Of a stretch of 64,000 nucleotides of DNA, positions 53,583-64,000 are shown in pieces. The position numbers were made by a program, and so were the translations under genes. The number at the start of each line of letters is the position of its first letter. Position 1 is the first letter of the stretch. Below the pieces are notes generated by a model. That model made no database searches and was not told the origin of the DNA. It saw only the letters and a list, made by a program, of their open reading frames with translations. Source of the DNA: Hippophae tibetana (taxonomy: Eukaryota; Streptophyta; Magnoliopsida; Rosales; Elaeagnaceae); NCBI GenBank assembly GCA_037013495.1, contig CM072810.1, forward strand, positions 56,716,843 through 56,780,842. The letters are read 5' to 3'.

Positions 53583-54730
53583 ATTTGGCAAAAGTTTTGG
53601 TTAAACTCTTAAAGAGTCCACGAAGTGGTTAACTAACAACACCCAATAATACAAAGTATAGTAAACACCGTAAACAATAACATCAGATAAATAGAAAATT
53701 TTAATAGCATATATTATACATTAAATAGAAAACATGTAAATAATGGTTAAGCTTTTAAGTAAAGTATAAGCATGTATGATGCACACATTGAATTCCAATT
53801 TTGCTCGAAAATTAAAAGATCATGCACAATTAAAGTTGCAATTGGATAAACTTAAATAGAACTCTTGCTACGTGGAAAAAAATAATTATAATTAAATAAT
53901 TATTATAACTTCTATTACTATATAATAAATATATGAATATATATAACAAATAATATGTAAGTGGATAAAAATAAATATTTTAAAAATAATTAATATAATA
54001 AATAAATATGTGAATATAAATAACTAAGAATAAGTAATAACTATATAATAAATAAGTAGATAAAACAATTATTATATATATTCTTAAAATATAATAAATA
54101 TGTAAGTAAAAATAACTAATAATAACTACTTATTACTAAAATTAATAAGGGGTGGAACGATAAAAAGATTTATTTGATTTGCTTCGATTCTCAAGTAGCA
54201 AAGAAAACAAAATAAGGTATTCATCGAAGAGAGAGATGATTTAATTGCTAGAAATTTATTTGGATAGAATACACTACTTATATATTTAGTTTGTCGGAAA
54301 TTGTGACGATAGCAATCAAATATATTAACTTTTCATCAAAAATATATTTTACATGTAAATCATAGATTATGTAACAAATAATTATTAATTAAAATAACAA
54401 TTATAATAATATCATAATTTATAATAAATGAACAAATTATAATAAATCACCTAATTGCACAAATTTATTTATAAAAAAGTATCAATTAATTTTTTTTAAA
54501 TAATAATAATAATATTATAATAATTTTTATATTACTAAACTAAAAATATAAAAATTATTTAACTTATATATATATAATTAAGGTAGAGTGGTAGACCACC
54601 ACGTAAATATGGTTGATAGTGCGATCCCGATTAAAGATATAGTTCCATTCTTGTATGAATTAAGGTGAAATTGAGTATATTATTATAATTTAAATAACAA
54701 TATATAGTTTTTAAGAATAAAGACATCAAG
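53583..54730 (+). repeat. Satellite unit 48 (1148 bp), family C
   Basis: Like unit 47 with the shortened ATT arm. Has aaagttgcaattgg, shared with units 49 and 52. Confidence 0.97.
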
Positions 54731-55879
54731 ATTTGGCAAAAGTTTTGGTTAAACTCTTAAAGAGTCCACGAAGTGGTTAACTAACAACACCCAATAATAC
54801 AAAGTATATTAAACACCGTAAACAATAACATCAGATAAATAGAAAATTTTAATAGCATATATTATACATTAAATAGAAAACATGTAAATAATGGTTAAGC
54901 TTTTAATTAAAGTATAAGCATGTATGATGCACACATTGAATTCCAATTTTGCTCGAACATTAAAAGATCATGCACAATTAAAGTTGCAATTGGATAAACT
55001 TAAATAGAACTCTTGCTACGTGGAAAAAAATAATTATAATTAAATAATTATTATAACTTCTATTACTATATAATAAATATATGAATATATATAACAAATA
55101 ATATGTAAGTGGATAAAAATAAATATTTTAAAAATAATTAATATAATAAATAAATATGTGAATATAAATAACTAAGAATAAGTAATAACTATATAATAAA
55201 TAAGTAGATAAAACAATTATTATATATATTCTTAAAATATAATAAATATGTAAGTAAAAATAACTAATAATAACTACTTATTACTAAAATTAATAAGGGG
55301 CGGAACGATAAAAAGATTTATTTGATTTGCTTCGATTCTCAAGTAGCAAAGAAAACAAAATAAGGTATTCATCGAAGAGAGAGATGATTTAATTGCTAGA
55401 AATTTATTTGGATAGAATACACTACTTATATATTTAGTTTGTCAGAAATTGTGACGATAGCAATCAAATATATTAACTTTTCATCAAAAATATATTTTAC
55501 ATGTAAATCATAGATTATGTAACAAATAATTATTAATTAAAATAACAATTATAATAATATCATAATTTATAATAAATGAACAAATTATAATAAATCACCT
55601 AATTGCACAAATTTATTTATAAAAAAGTATCAATTAATTTTTTTTAAATAATAATAATAATATTATAATAATTTTTATTATTACTAAACTAAAAATATAA
55701 AAATTATTTAACTTATATATATATAATTAAGGTAGAGTGGTAGACCACCACGTAAATATGGTTGATAGTGCGATCCCGATTAAAGATATAGTTCCATTCT
55801 TGTATGAATTAAGGTGAAATTGAGTATCTTATTCTAATTTAAATAACAATATATAGTTTTTAAGAATAAAGACATCAAG
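54731..55879 (+). repeat. Satellite unit 49 (1149 bp), family C
   Basis: First unit of a trimer repeated as units 52-54. gtcagaaattg creates a TGA in the old minus-strand frame, in addition to the family-wide TAG. Confidence 0.97.
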
Positions 55880-57028
55880 ATTTGGCAAAAGTTTTGGTTA
55901 AACTCTTAAAGAGTCCACGAAGTGGTTAACTAACAACACCCAATAATACAAAGTATAGTAAACACCGTAAACAATAACATCAGATAAATAGAAAATTTTA
56001 ATTGCATATATTATACATTAAATAGAAAACATGTAAATAATGGTTAAGCTTTTAATTAAAGTATAAGCATGTATGATGCACACATTGAATTCCAATTTTG
56101 CTCGAACATTAAAAGATCATGCACAATTAAAGTTACAATTGAATAAACTTAAATAGAACTCTTGCTACGTGGAAAAAAATAATTATAATTAAATAATTAT
56201 TATAACTTCTATTACTATATAATAAATATATGAATATATATAACAAATAATATGTAAGTGGATAAAAATAAATATTTTAAAAATAATTAATATAATAAAT
56301 AAATATGTGAATATAAATAACTAAGAATAAGTAATAACTATATAATAAATAAGTAGATAAAACAATTATTATATATATTCTTAAAATATAATAAATATGT
56401 AAGTAAAAATAACTAATAATAACTACTTATTACTAAAATTAATAAGGGGTGGAACGATAAAAAGATTTATTTGATTTGCTTCGATTCTCAAGTAGCAAAG
56501 AAAACAAAATAAGGTATTCATCGAAGAGAGAGATGATTTAATTGCTAGAAATTTATTTGGATAGAATACACTACTTATATATTTAGTTTGTCAGAAATTG
56601 TGACGATAGCAATCAAATATATTAACTTTTCATCAAAAATATATTTTACATGTAAATCATAGATTATGTAACAAATAATTATTAATTAAAATAACAATTA
56701 TAATAATATCATAATTTATAATAAATGAACAAATTATAATAAATCACCTAATTGCACAAATTTATTTATAAAAAAGTATCAATTAATTTTTTTTAAATAA
56801 TAATAATAATATTATAATAATTTTTATTATTACTAAACTAAAAATATAAAAATTATTTAACTTATATATATATAATTAAGGTAGAGTGGTAGACCACCAC
56901 GTAAATATGGTTGATAGTGCGATCCCGATTAAAGATATAGTTCCATTCTTGTATGAATTAAGGTGAAATTGAGTATCTTATTCTAATTTAAATAAAAATA
57001 TATAGTTTTTAAGAATAAAGACATCAAG
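55880..57028 (+). repeat. Satellite unit 50 (1149 bp), family C
   Basis: Matches unit 53, 3446 bp downstream, through the shared ttacaattgaataaac and gtcagaaattg. Confidence 0.97.
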
Positions 57029-58176
57029 ATTTGGCAAAAGTTTTGGTTAAACTCTTAAAGAGTCCACGAAGTGGTTAACTAACAACACCCAATAATACAA
57101 AGTATAGTAAACACTGTAAACAATAACATCAGATAAATAGAAAATTTTAATAGCATATATTATACATTAAATAGAAAACATGTAAATAATGGTTAAGCTT
57201 TTAACTAAAGTATAAGCATGTATGATGCACACATTGAATTCCAATTTTGCTCGAACATTAAAAGATCATGCACAATTAAAGTTACAATTGGATAAACTTA
57301 AATAGAACTCTTGCTACGTGGAAAAAAATAATTATAATTAAATAATTATTATAACTTCTATTACTATATAATAAATATATGAATATATATAACAAATAAT
57401 ATGTAAGTGGATAAAAATAAATATTTTAAAAATAATTAATATAATAAATAAATATGTGAATATAAATAACTAAGAATAAGTAATAACTATATAATAAATA
57501 AGTAGATAAAACAATTATTATATATATTCTTAAAATATAATAAATATGTAAGTAAAAATAACTAATAATAACTACTTATTACTAAAATTAATAAGGGGTG
57601 GAACAATAAAAAGATTTATTCGATTTGCTTCGATTCTCAAGTAGCAATGAAAACAAAATAAGGTATTCATCGAAGAGAGAGATGATTTAATTGCTAGAAA
57701 TTTATTTGGATAGAATACACTACTTATATATTTAGTTTGTCGGAAATTGTGACGATAGCAATCAAATATATTAACTTTTCATCAAAAATATATTTTACAT
57801 GTAAATCATAGATTATGTAACAAATAATTATTAATTAAAATAACAATTATAATAATATCATAATTTATAATAAATGAACAAATTATAATAAATCACCTAA
57901 TTGCACAAATTTATTTATAAAAAAGTATCAATTAATTTTTTTTAAATAATAATAATAATATTATAATAATTTTTATATTACTAAACTAAAAATATAAAAA
58001 TTATTTAACTTATATATATATAATTAAGGTAGAGTGGTAGACCACCACGTAAATATGGTTGATAGTGCGATCCCGATTAAAGATATAGTTCCATTCTTGT
58101 ATGAATTAAGGTGAAATTGAGTATATTATTATAATTTAAATAACAATATATAGTTTTTAAGAATAAAGACATCAAG
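57029..58176 (+). repeat. Satellite unit 51 (1148 bp), family C
   Basis: Shortened ATT arm as in units 47 and 48. Carries ttattcgatttgc and gtagcaatgaaaac, shared with unit 55. Confidence 0.97.
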
Positions 58177-59325
58177 ATTTGGCAAAAGTTTTGGTTAAAC
58201 TCTTAAAGAGTCCACGAAGTGGTTAACTAACAACACCCAATAATACAAAGTATAGTAAACACCGTAAACAATAACATCAGATAAATAGAAAATTTTAATA
58301 GCATATATTATACATTAAATAGAAAACATGTAAATAATGGTTAAGCTTTTAATTAAAGTATAAGCATGTATGATGCACACATTGAATTCCAATTTTGCTC
58401 GAACATTAAAAGATCATGCACAATTAAAGTTGCAATTGGATAAACTTAAATAGAACTCTTGCTACGTGGAAAAAAATAATTATAATTAAATAATTATTAT
58501 AACTTCTATTACTATATAATAAATATATGAATATATATAACAAATAATATGTAAGTGGATAAAAATAAATATTTTAAAAATAATTAATATAATAAATAAA
58601 TATGTGAATATAAATAACTAAGAATAAGTAATAACTATATAATAAATAAGTAGATAAAACAATTATTATATATATTCTTAAAATATAATAAATATGTAAG
58701 TAAAAATAACTAATAATAACTACTTATTACTAAAATTAATAAGGGGTGGAACGATAAAAAGATTTATTTGATTTGCTTCGATTCTCAAGTAGCAAAGAAA
58801 ACAAAATAAGGTATTCATCGAAGAGAGAGATGATTTAATTGCTAGAAATTTATTTGGATAGAATACACTACTTATATATTTAGTTTGTCAGAAATTGTGA
58901 CGATAGCAATCAAATATATTAACTTTTCATCAAAAATATATTTTACATGTAAATCATAGATTATGTAACAAATAATTATTAATTAAAATAACAATTATAA
59001 TAATATCATAATTTATAATAAATGAACAAATTATAATAAATCACCTAATTGCACAAATTTATTTATAAAAAAGTATCAATTAATTTTTTTAAAATAATAA
59101 TAATAATATTATAATAATTTTTATTATTACTAAACTAAAAATATAAAAATTATTTAACTTATATATATATAATTAAGGTAGAGTGGTAGACCACCACGTA
59201 AATATGGTTGATAGTGCGATCCCGATTAAAGATATAGTTCCATTCTTGTATGAATTAAGGTGAAATTGAGTATCTTATTCTAATTTAAATAACAATATAT
59301 AGTTTTTAAGAATAAAGACATCAAG
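58177..59325 (+). repeat. Satellite unit 52 (1149 bp), family C
   Basis: Copy of unit 49 at 3446 bp (ttgcaattgg, gtcagaaattg), differing at a few sites (agtatagtaaac, ggggtggaacg, tttttttaaaataat). Confidence 0.97.
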
Positions 59326-60474
59326 ATTTGGCAAAAGTTTTGGTTAAACTCTTAAAGAGTCCACGAAGTGGTTAACTAACAACACCCAATAATACAAAGT
59401 ATAGTAAACACCGTAAACAATAACATCAGATAAATAGAAAATTTTAATAGCATATATTATACATTAAATAGAAAACATGTAAATAATGGTTAAGCTTTTA
59501 ATTAAAGTATAAGCATGTATGATGCACACATTGAATTCCAATTTTGCTCGAACATTAAAAGATCATGCACAATTAAAGTTACAATTGAATAAACTTAAAT
59601 AGAACTCTTGCTACGTGGAAAAAAATAATTATAATTAAATAATTATTATAACTTCTATTACTATATAATAAATATATGAATATATATAACAAATAATATG
59701 TAAGTGGATAAAAATAAATATTTTAAAAATAATTAATATAATAAATAAATATGTGAATATAAATAACTAAGAATAAGTAATAACTATATAATAAATAAGT
59801 AGATAAAACAATTATTATATATATTCTTAAAATATAATAAATATGTAAGTAAAAATAACTAATAATAACTACTTATTACTAAAATTAATAAGGGGTGGAA
59901 CGATAAAAAGATTTATTTGATTTGCTTCGATTCTCAAGTAGCAAAGAAAACAAAATAAGGTATTCATCGAAGAGAGAGATGATTTAATTGCTAGAAATTT
60001 ATTTGGATAGAATACACTACTTATATATTTAGTTTGTCAGAAATTGTGACGATAGCAATCAAATATATTAACTTTTCATCAAAAATATATTTTACATGTA
60101 AATCATAGATTATGTAACAAATAATTATTAATTAAAATAACAATTATAATAATATCATAATTTATAATAAATGAACAAATTATAATAAATCACCTAATTG
60201 CACAAATTTATTTATAAAAAAGTATCAATTAATTTTTTTTAAATAATAATAATAATATTATAATAATTTTTATTATTACTAAACTAAAAATATAAAAATT
60301 ATTTAACTTATATATATATAATTAAGGTAGAGTGGTAGACCACCACGTAAATATGGTTGATATTGCGATCCCGATTAAAGATATAGTTCCATTCTTGTAT
60401 GAATTAAGGTGAAATTGAGTATCTTATTCTAATTTAAATAACAATATATAGTTTTTAAGAATAAAGACATCAAG
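59326..60474 (+). repeat. Satellite unit 53 (1149 bp), family C
   Basis: Copy of unit 50 (ttacaattgaataaac). One visible change is ttgatattgcgatcc near the hairpin. Confidence 0.97.
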
Positions 60475-61623
60475 ATTTGGCAAAAGTTTTGGTTAAACTC
60501 TTAAAGAGTCCACGAAGTGGTTAACTAACAACACCCAATAATACAAAGTATAGTAAACACCGTAAACAATAACATCAGATAAATAGAAAATTTTAATAGC
60601 ATATATTATACATTAAATAGAAAACATGTAAATAATGGTTAAGCTTTTAATTAAAGTATAAGCATGTATGATGCACACATTGAATTCCAATTTTGCTCGA
60701 ACATTAAAAGATCATGCACAATTAAAGTTACAATTGGATAAACTTAAATAAAACTCTTGCTACGTGGAAAAAAATAATTATAATTAAATAATTATTATAA
60801 CTTCTATTACTATATAATAAATATATGAATATATATAACAAATAATATGTAAGTGGATAAAAATAAATATTTTAAAAATAATTAATATAATAAATAAATA
60901 TGTGAATATAAATAACTAAGAATAAGTAATAACTATATAATAAATAAGTAGATAAAACAATTATTATATATATTCTTAAAATATAATAAATATGTAAGTA
61001 AAAATAACTAATAATAACTACTTATTACTAAAATTAATAAGGGGTGGAACGATAAAAAGATTTATTTGATTTGCTTCGATTCTCAAGTAGCAAAGAAAAC
61101 AAAATAAGGTATTCATCGAAGAGAGAGATGATTTAATTGCTAGAAATTTATTTGGATAGAATACACTACTTATATATTTAGTTTGTCGGAAATTGTGACG
61201 ATAGCAATCAAATATATTAACTTTTCATCAAAAATATATTTTACATGTAAATCATAGATTATGTAACAAATAATTATTAATTAAAATAACAATTATAATA
61301 ATATCATAATTTATAATAAATGAACAAATTATAATAAATCACCTAATTGCACAAATTTATTTATAAAAAAGTATCAATTAATTTTTTTTAAATAATAATA
61401 ATAATATTATAATAATTTTTATTATTACTAAACTAAAAATATAAAAATTATTTAACTTATATATATATAATTAAGGTAGAGTGGTAGACCACCACGTAAA
61501 TATGGTTGATAGTGCAATCCCGATTAAAGATATAGTTCCATTCTTGTATGAATTAAGGTGAAATTGAGTATATTATTCTAATTTAAATAACAATATATAG
61601 TTTTTAAGAATAAAGACATCAAG
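60475..61623 (+). repeat. Satellite unit 54 (1149 bp), family C
   Basis: Third member of the second trimer, but with the full ATT arm and acttaaataaaactc, which it shares with the adjacent unit 55. Ends gtgcaatccc. Confidence 0.97.
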
Positions 61624-62772
61624 ATTTGGCAAAAGTTTTGGTTAAACTCTTAAAGAGTCCACGAAGTGGTTAACTAACAACACCCAATAATACAAAGTAT
61701 AGTAAACACCGTAAACAATAACATCAGATAAATAGAAAATTTTAATAGCATATATTATACATTAAATAGAAAACATGTAAATAATGGTTAAGCTTTTAAT
61801 TAAAGTATAAGCATGTATGATGCACACATTGAATTCCAATTTTGCTCGAACATTAAAAGATCATGCACAATTAAAGTTACAATTGGATAAACTTAAATAA
61901 AACTCTTGCTACGTGGAAAAAAATAATTATAATTAAATAATTATTATAACTTCTATTACTATATAATAAATATATGAATATATATAACAAATAATATGTA
62001 AGTGGATAAAAATAAATATTTTAAAAATAATTAATATAATAAATAAATATGTGAATATAAATAACTAAGAATAAGTAATAACTATATAATAAATAAGTAG
62101 ATAAAACAATTATTATATATATTCTTAAAATATAATAAATATGTAAGTAAAAATAACTAATAATAACTACTTATTACTAAAATTAATAAGGGGTGGAACA
62201 ATAAAAAGATTTATTCGATTTGCTTCGATTCTCAAGTAGCAATGAAAACAAAATAAGGTATTTATGGAATAGATAGATGATTTAAATGCTAGAAATTTAT
62301 TTGGAAAGAATACACTACTTATATATTTAGTTTGTCGCAAATTGTGACGATTGCAATCAAATTTATTAACTTTTTATCAAAAATATATTTTACATGTAAA
62401 TCATAGATTATGTAACAAATAATTATTAATTAAAATAACAATTATAATAATATCATAATTTATAATAAATGAACAAATTATAATAAATCACCTAATTGCA
62501 CAAATTTATTTATAAAAAAGTATCAATTAATTTTTTTAAAATAATAATAATAATATTATAATAATTTTTATTATTACTAAACTAAAAATATAAAAATTAT
62601 TTAACTTATATATATATAATTAAGGTAGAGTGGTAGACCACCACGTAAATATGGTTGATAGTGCGATCCCGATTAAAGATATAGTTCCATTCTTGTATGA
62701 ATTAAGGTGAAATTGAGTATCTTATTCTAATTTAAATAAAAATATATAGTTTTTAAGAATAAAGACATCAAG
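61624..62772 (+). repeat. Satellite unit 55 (1149 bp), family C with a non-C patch
   Basis: Family C flanks enclose a stretch near 62260-62370 that matches unit 45 (tttatggaatagatag, cgcaaattgtgacgattgc), not its neighbours. Typical of gene conversion or a double crossover. Confidence 0.95.
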
Positions 62773-63841
62773 ATTTGGCAAAAGTTTTGGTTAAACTCTT
62801 AAAGAGTCCACGAAGTGGTTAACTAACAACACCCAATAATACAAAGTATAGTAAACACCGTAAACAATAACATCAGATAAATAGAAAATTTTAATAGCAT
62901 ATATTATACATTAAATAGAAAACATGTAAATAATGGTTAAGCTTTTAATTAAAGTATAAGCATGTATGATGCACACATTGAATTCCAATTTTGCTCGAAC
63001 ATTAAAAGATCATGCACAATTAAAGTTACAATTGGATAAACTTAAATAGAACTCTTGCTACGTGGAAAAAAATAATTATAATTAAATAATTATTATAACT
63101 TCTATTACTATATAATAAATATATGAATATATATAACAAATAATATGTAAGTGGATAAAAATAAATATTTTAAAAATAATTAATATAATAAATAAATATG
63201 TGAATATAAATAACTAAGAATAAGTAATAACTATATAATAAATAAGTAGATAAAACAATTATTATATATATTCTTAAAATATAATAAATATGTAAGTAAA
63301 AATAACTAATAATAACTACTTATTACTAAAATTAATAAGGGGTGGAACGATAAAAAGATTTATTTGATTTGCTTCGATTCTCAAGTAGCAAAGAAAACAA
63401 AATAAGGTATTCATCGAAGAGAGAGATGATTTAATTGCTAGAAATTTATTTGGATAGAATACACTACTTATATATTTAGTTTGTCGGAAATTGTGACGAT
63501 AGCAATCAAATTTATTAACTTTTCATCAAAAATATATTTTACATGTAAATCATAGATTATGTAACAAATAATTATTAATTAAATTAACAATTATAATAAT
63601 ATCATAATTTATAATAAATAAACAAATTATAATAAATCACCTAATTGCACAAATTTAATTATAAAAAAGTATCAATTAATTTTTTTAAATAATAATAATA
63701 ATATTATAATAATTTTTATTATTTAGTCTGATCCCGATTAAAGGATATAGTTCCCATTCTGGTATGAATTAAGGTGAAATCGAGGAATATTATTCTAATT
63801 TAAAATAACAATATATAGTTTTCAAGAATAAAGACATCAAG
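62773..63841 (+). repeat. Satellite unit 56 (1069 bp), truncated by an internal deletion
   Basis: Family C as far as about 63560, then family A-like (aattaaattaacaatt). It jumps from the ATT arm directly to agtctgatccc at about 63723, losing about 83 bp that include the hairpin block. The remaining tail has extra bases (aaggatatag, gttcccattc, taaaataac) relative to all other units. Confidence 0.92.
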
Positions 63842-64000
63842 ATTGGCAAAAGTTTTGGTTAAACTCTAAAAGAGTCCACGAAGTGGTTAAATAACAACAC
63901 CCAATAATACAAAGTATAGTAAAAACTATAAACAATAATATCTGATAAATAGATAAATTTTAACAGCATATATTATACATTAAATAGGAAAACAAGTAAA
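63700..64000. other. Disturbed right margin: 83-bp deletion plus single-base indels
   Basis: Within 300 bp there is a deletion junction at about 63723 and several one-base gains or losses not seen elsewhere: aaggatatag, gttcccattc, cgaggaatatt, taaaataac, agattggc, aggaaaacaag. The family also changes from C to B. Either this is a real, decayed junction within the array or an assembly join of low accuracy. Confidence 0.7.
63842..64000 (+). repeat. Satellite unit 57, partial (159 bp, cut by the window edge)
   Basis: Starts with attggcaaaag (one T fewer than usual) and then follows family B (acagcatatattatac, aaataggaaaacaag). Only the first 159 bp of the monomer are inside the window, so the array continues beyond it. 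Confidence 0.93.

Larger units (their letters stand above)
54731..61623 (+). repeat. Trimeric higher-order repeat, 3446-bp period (units 49-51 and 52-54)
   Basis: The starts of units 49, 50 and 51 are each exactly 3446 bp before those of units 52, 53 and 54. Markers run in the same order: ttgcaattgg, then ttacaattgaat, then ttacaattggat; and gtcagaaa, gtcagaaa, gtcggaaa. Units 51 and 54 differ in several places, so the match weakens in the third member. Confidence 0.8.
51284..63841. repeat. Family C block (units 46-56), highly homogenised
   Basis: Eleven consecutive units, ten of 1148-1151 bp and the last truncated. They share changes rare or absent elsewhere: gaattccaatt at the EcoRI site, attaaaagatc, taataactactt replacing the 16-bp palindrome, and atatattcttaaaat. 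They also share actcttaaagagt with unit 45, and gtgcgatccc near the hairpin with unit 45 (gtgcaatccc in unit 54; lost with the deletion in unit 56). Unit 55 carries a patch from another family. The low divergence suggests recent expansion, although I could not compute identities. Confidence 0.88.
1..64000. repeat. Satellite array, about 1.15-kb monomer, 56 copies plus a partial
   Basis: A landmark at the start of each copy (atttggcaaaag or a close variant) recurs every 1120-1159 bp from position 1 to 63842, always on the plus strand. I placed every unit boundary by locating this landmark. No foreign sequence interrupts the array, and neither end of the array lies inside the window. The monomer is about 19% G+C (hand count of unit 1). 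Long AT-rich tandem arrays without genes are typical of eukaryotic heterochromatin, but I recognise no named satellite family and cannot assign a species. An organelle or bacterial origin is unlikely given the absence of any gene over 64 kb. Confidence 0.98.

Noticed and set aside
1-64000. CRISPR array or other prokaryotic repeat system
   Set aside because: The repeat is 1.15 kb with no unique spacers and no associated genes. All sequence between landmarks is itself repeated.
1-64000. Retrotransposon or DNA transposon tandem array
   Set aside because: No reverse transcriptase, integrase or transposase frame, no terminal repeats flanking a distinct interior, and no target-site duplications seen.
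1-64000. CENP-B box or telomere repeats
   Set aside because: No sequence fitting the CENP-B box pattern and no TTAGGG- or TTTAGGG-type tandem repeats were seen.

Overview
The whole window is one uninterrupted head-to-tail satellite array. A monomer of about 1.15 kb repeats 56 times (lengths 1120 to 1159 bp, plus one truncated copy of 1069 bp), and the window ends 159 bp into a 57th copy. All copies lie in the same orientation. I found no transposon, no unrelated spacer, no inversion and no recognisable protein or RNA gene. The monomer is very AT-rich: a hand count of unit 1 gives 223 G+C in 1150 bp, about 19%. A long tandem monomer without genes points to nuclear heterochromatin of a eukaryote (centromeric, pericentromeric, subtelomeric or B/sex-chromosome-like). 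The sequence alone does not let me name the taxon or say whether it is plant, animal or protist.

Each monomer has the same internal layout (unit 1 coordinates). 1-300 is a moderately GC-rich block with three adjacent dyads and an EcoRI palindrome. 301-540 is an AT desert built from degenerate sub-repeats. 541-720 is a second richer block that carries a recurrent minus-strand open frame, judged non-coding. 721-1000 is a second AT desert with a 12-bp palindrome, an 11-bp direct-repeat pair that is a deletion hotspot, and an (AAT)n/(ATT)n inverted repeat. 1001-1080 is a short GC-rich block with alternative hairpins and a weak tRNA/Pol III-like signature. An AT-rich tail with an oligo-T run completes the unit.

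The array has three zones. Family A (units 1-11, 1-12646) has lengths of 1149-1151 bp. Family B (units 12-44, 12647-50133) has mixed lengths that largely reduce to a few discrete indels: -18, -12, -11 and +8 bp. Family C (units 46-56, 51284-63841) is very homogeneous; unit 45 is transitional. Dimeric higher-order repeats of about 2.26-2.30 kb recur in several places but with different member sequences, and family C also contains a trimeric repeat of 3446 bp. Units 27-28 and 29-30 form a nearly perfect 2259-bp tandem duplication. Near the right edge an 83-bp deletion and a cluster of single-base indels suggest either a decayed array margin or poor local assembly.

No genes act together here. 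The biology visible is satellite turnover: unequal exchange, replication slippage between short direct repeats, conversion-like patches, and several conserved sequence dyads that could be protein-binding or structural.
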